From: Hordeum vulgare subsp. vulgare
Taxonomy: Eukaryota; Streptophyta; Magnoliopsida; Poales; Poaceae
Direction of reading: 5' to 3'
Length of the DNA stretch: 64,000 nucleotides
NCBI RefSeq assembly: GCF_904849725.1
Contig: NC_058518.1
Span: forward strand, 11,552,147 to 11,616,146
Both the position numbers and the translations under genes were made by a program. Positions 54,236 through 64,000 of this stretch are shown here, piece after piece; the first letter of the stretch is position 1; the number at the start of each line of letters is the position of its first letter. The notes beneath the pieces were generated by a model, which made no database searches, was not told the DNA's origin, and saw only the letters and a program-made list of their open reading frames with translations.

Positions 54236-57200
54236 TGTGACAGCCCGATGCCGACGTTCCAGAAGATTCCCCTCTCTTTCCGTTTTCGTCGTGTGTCTAT
54301 TTATATTGGTCGCATCATCTTCGCATCATGCGCATCATCAGCATTGCATCGGCATCTCCGTTGCCGCCAGTTTTCAAAACTTGCATCCGTTGTTAGTTGT
54401 CGGTTCGCGTCGTTGTTTGTTCCGAGCCTGACCGCACACGCACGCGCCCGCGGCACCGTCGAAACCCTGTTTTTAAAGTGCGTTTAAAACTTTCTCTGAT
54501 CGGGTTGAGATTTGACGTGCGGTCGTGATTAGTTCTAGCGAGGCCGTCTGTCGAATTTCGTCGCGATCGGAGACCGTCTGGTACCCGAACGGTCGCCCGT
54601 AGCGGCACCGTCTTCGGTTATTCGTCGGACGTCTGTTGGTGTTTTAAAATTCGTGCCGCGCCGCCCGTTCTCCCTCTCGTCTCCGGATATCAGCTCTACA
54701 TGGCCGCGTACCCATACCCGCGTTCGGAATCGTCCAAATCCGACCCCGCGGTTGGATCCGGAGCGCGATTCCGGTTAATCGAGCCCCCCGTTTGTCTATA
54801 TATAGGCCCCCTCCTTAATTTTAGGCAACCAACCCCTCTCCACCTCGGGATCCGCGCCGTCCCGAAACCCTAATTTCCCCACTCTCTCTCCCCTGTCTCC
54901 CACCTCCAGCCGCCGGGCCCGCCCGAGCCCGGGTCAGGCCCGCCGAAGCCCATCTGGGCCCAACCCCGAGCTCCCTTGCGTCCCTCCCATGGCAGCCCTT
55001 GCCTGCCCGCTTTGCCCTGCCGGCCGCCGAGCGTCGCGCCTCCCTGGCCTCCCCGAGGTCGCCTCCAGCCCCTCGCCGGAGCCCCGTGTGCCGGATGCTC
55101 GCCGGAGTCCTCCGCCCCCGCGCCCGAGCTCGCGGGCCATGGCCGTCCTCCGCCGCCGCGTCAGTTCCAGTGCCCCGTCTGCTCGCCTCCCGCGTGCCCG
55201 CGCTGCTGCCTCCCCTCGCCGCCTGCACCTCGAGTGCCTGCCCCGTCGACTTGCGCCGGCCCCCACCGCCGGCACTGCGCTGCCTCCCCGCGCCGGCCAA
55301 TCCAGCCGCCGCCGTGACCAGATCGAGATCGCCAGTGCGAGGGCAGCCTCGTTCGCTCGCCGTTGACCGCCTGGCCAGCGAGTTGGGCCGCCGCCTCGCA
55401 TGGGCCGCCAGTGCCAGGCCTGCCCGCGTGGACAGCGAGCGCGGCCTCCCTTCCTCGGCCCAACTCGCAGCCTCGCCCTCCCCTCTGCTCCAGCCTTCCC
55501 TCATGGGCCGAAGCCCACAAGGTGAGCTCTCCCCCCTTCCTCTATCCCTCGCCTTGGCATGTATTAGTTACCCTGCGCCCGTGCACTATTCGGCCGGTTT
55601 GCATTTAGGATATTTTTCTGTGATTAAATAATTTCAGGAATTAATAGATATTTAAACGCCCGTAACTTTTTTTTCCGTTAGTCGGATTGAGGTGATCTTT
55701 ATATCGTTTTGGTGTAGAATTTCGTGTAGAATACAATTTAGCAACTTGCATATTTATTTGACGTAGTTTTACGTGCCGAACGCCTAGTTTAACGTGCTGT
55801 CTAGATAGGATAGTGCCCGTATTTATTTTCCGCGCGAGTTTGAATTGTTCGTATGCCGTATTAGAAATGCCCATGTTTTAGGAATCATTTTTGCATGTAT
55901 TTTAGAGCGGTCAATTGTATTTTTAGGTGTAGGGATTGCCGGTAGTTTATTTTCCCGTATATAGGTTATTTTCCCGCATTATTGTGTGGCTTTATTTTGT
56001 ATTGCAACCCCACATATTTTATATGTTTCCATGGTAGAAAAATCCCATGGATTTTTCTGTGCAATTAGTTTTAGCTTTCGAGTAAGTTAATTCGCGAGAT
56101 ATTTTGCTATGTTCCCCTTTTGATTAAATCGTAGTATTTATTCCGTGCCTCGTTTGAATTAGTTGTCAACTAGAGAGTTGATCTTGGATGTTTAGCCTAG
56201 CCCCTGGTATTTTTAGTTGCAATAGAAATGCAGGTTTAGGTGTTGTTTGCTTGCTCTCAAGTTGTTAGAAATAGTGCTGATTTGGAGGAGCTGAAATATT
56301 TCTAAGTCTGGAATCTGTTATATTTTGTTGCTGTCTTGTCTTGCTTGCATCTTGTGATCTGTAGCTCTTTTGAGTTTGGTCCAATGGAGTAAGTTGTACA
56401 CCTTGTGTTTCTCTAGCATGCTGTTAAGTTTCATGCCATTTGGAGACCAGTAGCTTAGGATTTTGCTGCTGTCAATATTGCTTCAGATCGAAAACTGCAC
56501 TTTCATGAGGTGTAATTTTCACTAAGTCTGAAATAGTGTGTGGGAAGCTATTTTGGGACTTCTTTCCCCAGTGCTCCTTGCTGCCATGCTAGTTGTTGTT
56601 AGTTGTTTGTAGTAGTGCTTCTTGCCCTCTTCCGTGCCATGCCTTGCTTGAGCATATCGGAGTTGGGTAGCCGAAGTTGTGAGGCGTAGAAATTGCTATG
56701 TGGTTGATTTTGACAGATTGTAGTCATTTCTTGTTTTGCTCGTAGTTTTTGAACCGTAGCTCCGATTTGATCATGTCCTACATGAAACTTGCTTAGGATC
56801 TTGTGTAGTTTCGTTTTCTCTTTCTGTTTGTATGTTTTGAAGTGCTCGTGACCGTCGTTGCACACATTTTGCATTCATGCCATCATATCTTGTGGTGCTT
56901 GTAACTTTTGATCCGTAGCTCCGTTGGAGATGATCTCTATGTGTAGATTGCTTGCCTTGACGCGTAGAATCACGTGAACCTATTTGTTTTTCTGTTTAAC
57001 AAATAATTAAATGGATTAGTTCAGATCTGAACAGAATTGTAAATTAACATGTGAGGTCGTCTCGGAGATGCTATATGTCATTTCCGACCTCATTTAAAAT
57101 GCCTAGATAGATAGTTTAATTACGCTTTACCTCTTTCCATGTTTAATCACATTTAATATTGCCGTGTACCTAATCGGGATAGAACTAAATTAATAAACAT

Positions 57201-59166
57201 GGAGTTTCGTCAATATGCAACTCGTTGCATATTGAACTTCACTTAGTGTGTAGTGTTTGATTGTGTGAATTGTCATGCCGTGTCTTGCATGTAATCAGCT
57301 GCTCATGCATCGTTTGTGTTGTGCATCGTGTGCTGAATATCGTGTGTTGATTCTTGTTTCCGGTTTGCTTCGTCTTGATAGAGTTCCGCAGCGTGCCGGA
57401 TTGTGAGGACCCGTTCGACTACGTTGGTTTGTCTGCTTCACAGAGGCATTCTTCTTCCAAGCGGGATCTCAGGCAAGATGATCATTTTCCCAGATACCAT
57501 TACTATCAATGCCATGCTAGTTTACCGCTTCTATCGATTATGTCTCGTTACCTACCACTTGTCAAATATCAGCCTCTCAACAATGCCATGATAACCTTCA
57601 ACCTGTTCGACCTAGCAAACCACTGATTGGCTTTGTTACTGCTTGCTTACCATGTTGTTAACGTTGCTAGTTGCAGGTGCAGATGCTTCCATGTGAAAAC
57701 ATGGGTTCCTTGTCATATCACCATATTTAATGCTATTTAATTTAATGCACCTATATACTTGGCAAAAGGTGGAAGGCTCGGCCTTTCTAGCCTGGTGTTT
57801 TGTTCCACGTTTGCCCCCTTAGTTTCGGCTACCGGTGTTATGTTCCATAAACGAGCGCTCCTAACACGATCGGGGTTGTTATGGGTACCCCCTTGATAAT
57901 TCGTTTTAGATTAAAGCTGGTCTGGCAAGGCCCAACATTGGTACTACATTTTCCCAACATAATAATGCTGTTAAATTGAAATGCATAGGGAGTTAGCGCT
58001 ACCCGAGGAGTAATTCTGCATAACACAGGGGGGCCAGTGCTGTTGGTGCTGCTCCAAAACTAGAGCCGTTTGCGGGGCCAACCCGGGGCAACTCGGGAGA
58101 TTTCTATCAGGCCACCGTACGCTGTGCTTATCCGTCGTGTCCTGAGAACGAGATACGCGGCTCCTATCGGGATCGTCGACACGCCGGGCGGCCTTGCTGG
58201 ATTAGTTTTACCTTTGACGAGATATCTTGTGCATCGGGATTCCGGTGACGCTTTGGGTAATCTCAGAGTTGAGGTTTTCCACTAGGGAATCCGACGAGAT
58301 CGCGAGCTTCGTGATTGAGGATTTCTATGCGGCTTGTGGTAATTTGTGATGGACTAGTTGGAGCACCCCTGTAGGGTTAAATCTTTCGGAAAGCCGTGCC
58401 CGCGGTTATGTGGCAACGTGGAAGCTTTGTTTAACATTGGTTCTAGATAACTTGAAGTTAACTTAATTAAAACTTGCCAACTGTGTGCGTAACCGTGACT
58501 GTCTCTTTCGTGAGTTCCTTCTCCGGTCGAGGACACGGTGGGGTTATGTCTGACGTAGGTAAGTGTTCAGGATCATTTATTTGATCATCCATAGTTCACG
58601 TCCGCTATGTGTAGATCTTCCCCCTCTTATTTCTTGTACTCGCAAGTTTAGCCACCAATTATATGCTTAGTCGCTGCTGCAACCTCACCACTTAACCATA
58701 CCTCACCCATTAAGCTTTGCTAGTCTTGATACCTTTGGAAATGAGATTGATGAGTCCCCTGTGGCTCACAGATTACTACAACACCAGTTGCAGGTACAGG
58801 TAAAGGTTACTCGACGTAAGTGCGTTGATTGTTCATTTGGAGTTGCTTCTTCTTCTTCTTCTTCTTCATCGATCTAGGATGGGTTCCAGGCTGGCAGCCT
58901 GGGATAGCAAGGATGGACGTCGTTCCTCTTTTGTCGTTTGTTTTCGTCCGTAGTCGGACCCTGCTCTTACTCTTGATGATTATGTAATGTACTGATGTGA
59001 CTCTGATGTAGCTTGTGGCGAGTGTAAGCCAACTCTTTATATATCTCATCTTTTCAGTACATGTACTTGAAACGATATCCATTCTTGCGACACGACGAGA
59101 TGCGCTTCTATCCCTGACGAGGCCCTCGTGCCAAATTGAGGATAGGGTCGCATCTTGGGCGTGACA
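54236..59166 (+). repeat. 3' LTR of Sukkula
   Basis: 4931 bp, matching the 5' LTR throughout with mostly C/T and G/A differences. It has a 26 bp insertion near 55080-55105 and an inverted insertion near 56031-56048 that are absent from the 5' LTR. TATATATA lies near 54798. Confidence 0.92.
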
Positions 59167-59262
59167 TTATCTTCTTTTTTAAATCAAAAAAATCTTACTT
59201 GTATGATTTAGATACATACTTGTATAAATTACTCACTTTCATTATTTTTTGTTATTATATAG

Positions 59263-59760
59263 TGCAATGGTTTTGGTATCCGCCTCCGTCGGCCCTCGTC
59301 CTGTCTATGATTCGGATGTGGTATATATTATCTTTTATAACTATTTGTTTTATTTAGTGTTTATGACAATTATGACGACCAATGTGATATATATTTTTTT
59401 AATCTAGGAGGTATGTGAACCGGAAATTCCAACCCACATAAAAATTCTTGTCGAGAAGTTAAATTTGGTTGAAAAACAAAACAAATACTTGAAGAAAAAA
59501 TTGAAAATAATTGAGGATAAGAATATGGAACTGGAGTTGCATGTCGCCGATGTCATCGATGATCGCAAGATGAAGATCATGCGATGCGGTTGAAGATGGA
59601 TGGAATGCGTTTGAAGATGGATGAAATGCGCTTGAATATTAGGAATATTAGAAAATATGCCATTGATAAAGAGGCTTGGTATCATTATGCTGTTGGATCA
59701 ATTGTTACCTTAGTTGCGATTTTGATCGTGTTTGTTGTTGCATTTAAATGTTTTACATAG
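59263..59760 (+). pseudogene. CACTA-2 small coiled-coil membrane protein gene, 3' exons
   Basis: Exon 59263-59320 (after the acceptor ATATAG) and exon 59408-59760 (after TAATCTAG) are followed by TAG. The last exon encodes EVCEPEIPTHIKILVEKLNL, a Lys/Glu-rich coiled coil (VEKQNKYLKKKLKIIEDKN), a run of MRLKMD repeats, RKYAIDKEAWYHYAVGSI and a C-terminal membrane segment of about 20 hydrophobic residues (VTLVAILIVFVVAFKCFT). A one-base loss near 59580 breaks the frame before the MRLKMD repeats. I recall very similar tails in grass CACTA elements but know no function. The 5' part lies left of Sukkula (from about 45900). Confidence 0.7.
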
Positions 59761-59949
59761 TTGTATGTTGTTTTATGAGAGAACTTTATGTATTTATTTT
59801 TTGCAATAATAACATTTGATCACTACTGTTCTTTGGCTTTAATGTGATGATGAACTTGTATTAAATTGGTCATATGTTCTGCAATGGTTTTTTGATATAT
59901 TTAATTTCATAATAGAGATGAATCGCCAATGATAATATTTAATTTCATA
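59761..59949. other. Spacer after the small CACTA-2 gene
   Basis: AT-rich, no gene seen. It may contain the 3' untranslated region of the membrane protein gene. Confidence 0.5.
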
Positions 59950-61255
59950 ATATGGTTTTTTGAACTCCATATTTTTTGTGTGTTCAACAATTTCTGACTT
60001 CATTTGGTATATTTCGTGCATTTACTTATTTGTTTTGAGCTAGTTGACCCTGAAATTGAAAAGCACTACAAATGAACTCTGAAAATGTTGAAAGTTGGCA
60101 TGATATCATCATTTCACCCACATAGCATGTGTTAAAAAGTCGAGAGGGCTACGACAAAAACTGGATGCACTTCGTGTACAAAACGGACAATCTCTCTCGA
60201 AGTATCAGGGTTTCGAACGATAACTCATCTCTTACAAAGGGATTTCATTTTTTTGAACTTATTTGAACTCCATACTTTTTGTGTGTGCAAAATGCATCAT
60301 TCAAAGGCACATCACAAAATTTCAACAATTTCTGACTTCATTTGGTATATTTCGTGCATTTACTTATTTTTTTTTGAGCTAGTTCACCCTGAAATTGAAA
60401 AGCACTACAAATGAACTCTGAAAATGTTGAAAGTTGGCATGCTATCATCATTTCACCCACATAGCATGTGTTAAAAAGTTGAGAGGGCTACGACAAAAAC
60501 TGAATGCACTTCGTGTACAAAACGGACAATCTCTCTCGAAGTATGAGGGTTTCGAACGAGAACTCATCTCTTACAAAGGGATTTCATTTTTTTGAACTTA
60601 TTTGAACTCCATACTTTTTGTGTGTGCAAAATGCACCATTCAAAGGCACATCACAAAATTTCAACAATTTCTGACTTCATTTGATATATTTCGTGCATTT
60701 ACTTATTTTTTTGAGCTAGTTCACCCTAAAATTGAAAAGCTCTACAAATGAACTCTGAAAATGTTGAAAGTTGGCATGCTATCATCATTTCACCCACAGA
60801 GCATGTGTTAAAAAGTTGAGAGGGCTACGACAAAAACTGGATGCACTTCGTGTACAAAACGGACAATCTCTCTCGAAGTATGAGGGTTTCGAACGAGAAC
60901 TCATCTCTTACAAAGGGATTTCATTTTTTTGAACTTATTTGAACTCCATACTTTTTGTGTGTGCAAAATGCACCATTCAAAGGCACATCACAAAATTTCA
61001 ACAATTTCTGACTTCATTTGGTATATTTCGTGCATTTACTTACTTTTTTGAGCTAGTTCACCCTAAAATTGAAAAGCACAACAAATGAACTCTAAAAATG
61101 TTGAAAGTTGGCATGCTATCATCATTTCACCCACATAGCATGTGTTAAAAAGTTGATAGGGCTACGACAAAAACTGGATGCACTTCGTGTATAAAACGGA
61201 CAATCTCTCTCGAAGTATCAGGGTTTCGAACGAGAACTCATCTCTTACATGGATA
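59950..61255. repeat. Four copies of a 338 bp tandem repeat in CACTA-2
   Basis: The word CTGACTTCATTTGGTATATT recurs at 59994, 60332, 60671 and 61008 (one copy has GATATATT). Each unit also contains GTGTACAAAACGGACAATCT and TCTCTTACAAAGGGATTTC. The first copy is truncated on the left and the last ends near 61250. No coding capacity. It lies between the convergent ends of the membrane gene and TNP2. Confidence 0.93.
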
Positions 61256-61469
61256 CTATGAAAATGAAAAGTGTTTGAAATTTAGTACATTCCATACATA
61301 CATTACATAAAAGGTTTAATACATTATTACATTATTGCACCAATATTCCTATCTATTATTTCTGTTTTCTTCTGGGTCGTAGCCATGGAGAATCTTCATC
61401 ATTCAGTAGGATGCTTGGGTCAGTTTTCACTTTGAAGGGCGGAATTTCATGAAACTTATTATAATCTTC

Positions 61470-64000
61470 TCACATGTCTGTCTTGTCATCTACTCCCACG
61501 ATGTTTCTTTTCCCTGAAAGAACTATGTGGCATTTTGGCTCATCGGACGATATCTTCTTTTGCTGATTTCTTTTTCTCGTTAATGTAGACATGTCCTTCA
61601 CATAGAAAACCTGAGCGACATCATTGGCTAGGACAAATGGTTCGTCCATGTACGCAAGATTGTTGAGATCCACTGTTGTCATGCTGTACTTTTGGTCGAC
61701 AACTACCCCGCCTCCTGTCAGCCTCACCCATTTGCACCGAAATAGAGGGATCTTAAAAGTAGGTCCATAGTCAAGTTCCCATATCTCTTCTATGTACCCG
61801 GAATATGTTTCCAAACAGTGCCCATTCTCGTATGTTGCATCAAAGCGGACACCACTATTTTGGTTGGTGCTCTTTTTATCTTGGGCAACCGTGTAAAATG
61901 TATTCCCATTTATCTCATACCCTTGGAAAGTACATATAGTCGAAGATGGCGGCCTGGCCAAACAGTACAGCTCATCTTCAACGGTGTCGTCATTCATGAG
62001 ATGTGTCTGCAACCAACTGCCGAAAGTCTTCTCGTGTACCCCTTTAATCCAAGAGTCAGCCTTCCCCGGGTTTTCGGAGCGTAGAATATTCTTGTGTCTC
62101 ACGATATACGGAGCCACCACGGTGGAATTGTGTAGAACTGTGTAGTGTGCTTGAGAGAAAGAATGCCCGTCCATACATACTTTTGCTTTCCTTCCTAGTG
62201 TGCCATTTTCTGTCAGCCTACCCTCATACCGAGATTCAGGAACGCCAATCGGCTTAAGGTAAGGAAGAAAGTCCACACAAAACTCAATGACCTCCTCTGT
62301 TCCATAGCCCTTGGAGATGCTTCCTTCTGGCCTAGCACGGTTATGAACATATTTCTTTAAGACTCCCACGAACCTCTCGAAGGGGAACATATTGTGTAGA
62401 AACACAGGACCGAGAATTCTAATCTCTTCGACTAGGTGAACTAGGAGGTGTGTCATTATATTGAAGAAGGATGGCGGGAACAACAACTCAAAGCTGACCA
62501 GACATTGGACCACATCAATCTGTAACCCTGATAGACTTTCTCGATCGATTACCTTCTGAGAAATTGCATTGAGGAATGCACATACCTTCACAATTGCCAG
62601 GCGAACATTTTCCGGTAGAATTCCCCTCAATGCAACCGGAAGCAATTGCGTCATAAGCACGTGGCAGTCATGAGACTTTAGGTTTTGGAATTTTTTGTCT
62701 TTCATATTTACGATTCCCTTTATATTCGACGAGAAGCCAGTCGGGATCTTGATACTGAACATGACTTCAAAGAAGATTTCCTTCTCTTCCTTAGTAAGAG
62801 CATAGCTGGCACGCCCTTGAAACTGCCCTGGATGCATGTCATCTCTTCCTTTATGACGTTCCTGGTCCTCCCGTGCTTCCGGTGTATCTTTTGACTTCCC
62901 ATACAAGCCCAGGAAGCCTAGAATATTCACGCAGAGATTCTTCGTCAGGTGCATCACGTTGATTGCCGAGCGGACCTCATGGACTTCCCAGTAGGGTAGC
63001 TCCCAAAATATAGATTTCTTCTTCCACATGGGTACGCGCTTATCAGGGCCGTTAGGAACAGGTTGGCTGCCAGGACCCTTTCCAAAGATTACTTTTAAAT
63101 CTTTGACCATATCAAATACTTCAGCACTAGTACGGATGACAGGCTTCCCCCGGGGTTCTACCTTGCCATTGAAATGCTTGCCTTTTTTCTTTAAGGGATG
63201 CTTGGGCGGAAGAAAACAACGATTGTACGGATACACATTCTTCCTACAGTTGTCGAGATATATACTTTCTGTCTGATCCAAACAGTGCGTGCATGCATTG
63301 TATCCCTTGTTTGACTGTCCTGAAATGTTACTAAGAGCAGGCCAATCATTGATGGTTACGAAAAGCAACGCTCGAAGGTCAAATTCCTCTTGTTTGTGCT
63401 CGTCCCACACACGTACACCTCGTTCGGCCCACAGCTGTAAAAGTTCATCAACTAATGGCCTTAGGTACACATCAATATCGTTGCCTGGTTGCTTTGGACC
63501 TTGTATAAGCACTGGCATCATAATGAACTTCCGCTTCATGCACAACCAAGGAGGAAGGTTGTAGATACATAGAGTAACGGGTCAGGTGCTGTGACTGCAA
63601 CTCTGCTCCCCAAAAGGATTCATGCCATCTGTACTCAGACCTAACTATAAGTTCCTTGCGTCAGCTGCAAATCTCGGGAAATCTCTCTCGATTTTTCTCC
63701 ACTGCCGACCATCAGTGGTGTGCCTCAACTTATCGTCTTTCATACGATCTTCCATGTGCCATCGCAACAACTTCGCATGATCTTTATTTCTGAACAGACG
63801 TTTCAACCGTGGTATTATAGGAGCATACCACATCACCTTGGCAGGAACCCTCTTCCTGGGTGGCTCGCCCTCAATATCACCAGGGTCATCTTTTCTGATC
63901 TTATACCGCAATGCAGTGCATACCGAGCATTTATCCATATTCTCGTACTTCTCACCGCGGTAGAGGATGCAGTCATTAGGGCATGCATGTATCTTCTGCA
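61470..64000 (-). pseudogene. TNP2-type CACTA transposase, 5' end outside the window
   Basis: The minus-strand frame enters from the right edge with CPNDCILYRGEKYENMDKC (zinc-binding motif with CSVC), KVMWYAPIIPRLKRLFRNKD and LLRWHMEDRMKD. A TAG at 63645-63647 and a TGA at 63592-63594 interrupt it. From 63545 it runs open for 691 residues: MKRKFIMMPVLIQGPKQPGN, VDELLQLW, the Transposase_21 core, then a DUF4218-like part (HVLMTQLLPVALRGILPENV, ELLFPPSFFNIMTHLLVHL, RFVGVLKKYVHNRARPEGSI) and a DUF4216-like part (PLFRCKWVRL, DEPFVLANDVAQVFYVKD). TNP2 cuts and joins the element ends. With only two stops, the damage is light. Confidence 0.9.

Larger units (their letters stand above)
46109..59166 (+). 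mobile_element. Sukkula-type LARD (large retrotransposon derivative)
   Basis: Two LTRs of about 4.9 kb (46109-51013 and 54236-59166) frame a 3.2 kb internal region without gag or pol. The LTRs begin TGTGA(T/C)AGCCCG and end GGGTCGCATCTTGGGCGTGA then CA; from memory this end is the one used as the Sukkula IRAP primer. Flanks are TTATA (46104-46108) and TTATC (59167-59171), a 5 bp duplication with one mismatch. A perfect initiator-Met primer site follows the 5' LTR. LARDs are non-autonomous and need proteins from other Gypsy-type elements. The insertion lies inside CACTA-2. Confidence 0.9.
39715..64000 (-). mobile_element. CACTA-2: TNP2-carrying CACTA transposon, 3' part (runs off the right edge)
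   Basis: The left end is CACTAGTGGGGACGGGGCCT followed at once by subterminal TTTAGTCCCGG words. TNP2 transposase reads toward this end on the minus strand and continues past 64000, so this is the 3' end and the 5' end is outside the window. Without Sukkula at least 11.2 kb are visible. It has three gene units: TNP2, a second gene with a Transposase_24-like region and Ulp1-like protease domain (minus strand), and a small membrane protein gene (plus strand). The other terminus cannot be checked here. Confidence 0.85.

Overview
The window is intergenic DNA from a large Triticeae grass genome (wheat, barley or Aegilops type). The evidence is the transposon families themselves: a BARE1/Angela/WIS-type Copia LTR, a Sukkula-type LARD with LTRs of about 4.9 kb, and three CACTA (En/Spm-type) elements with grass-type subterminal repeats. 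I see no intact host gene, no rRNA or tRNA gene and no CRISPR array. Host-gene sequence occurs only as exon fragments inside two CACTA elements.

Layout, outermost first. (1) Old flank: 1-282 and 37589-39714, GC-rich, with LTR-like features and a ~200 bp inverted duplication. (2) A BARE1/Angela-type Copia at 283-37588 (5 bp target duplication GTGCA), about 8.9 kb once later insertions are removed. (3) CACTA-1 at 2031-25809 (duplication TCG) sits in the 5' LTR of that Copia. It carries fragments of an ABC1/ADCK-like kinase, an alpha/beta hydrolase and a malectin-domain receptor kinase, plus a MITE. (4) A short-LTR Copia at 4898-22506 (duplication GGTGA) sits in CACTA-1. (5) A Tat-lineage Gypsy element at 7890-20390 (duplication CATGG) sits in that Copia. 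It encodes gag, protease, RT, two RNase H domains and integrase on the minus strand, and a six-exon spliced antisense gene on the plus strand. The two gene blocks converge on a 17-unit tandem array of hairpins. (6) CACTA-3 at 31123-35776 (duplication TGT) sits just before the 3' LTR of the outer Copia and carries exon fragments of OPA3-like, lipoxygenase and V-type H+-pyrophosphatase genes, all in one orientation. (7) CACTA-2 starts at 39715 and runs past the right edge. It carries the TNP2 transposase (61470 to the edge), a second gene with a Transposase_24-like region and a Ulp1-like cysteine protease domain (40205-44462), and a small coiled-coil membrane protein gene. (8) Sukkula at 46109-59166 sits inside CACTA-2, apparently in an intron of that small gene.

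Most transposon genes are decayed: the outer Copia has at least eight frame lesions, the short-LTR Copia several, the Gypsy polyprotein only three, TNP2 two stops and the CACTA-2 second gene at least five lesions. The strongest candidates for a second look are the covarying hairpin array between the convergent sense and antisense genes of the Gypsy element, the two gene-fragment-carrying CACTAs, and the protease and membrane genes of CACTA-2. All boundaries were read by eye; no alignment or database search was run.
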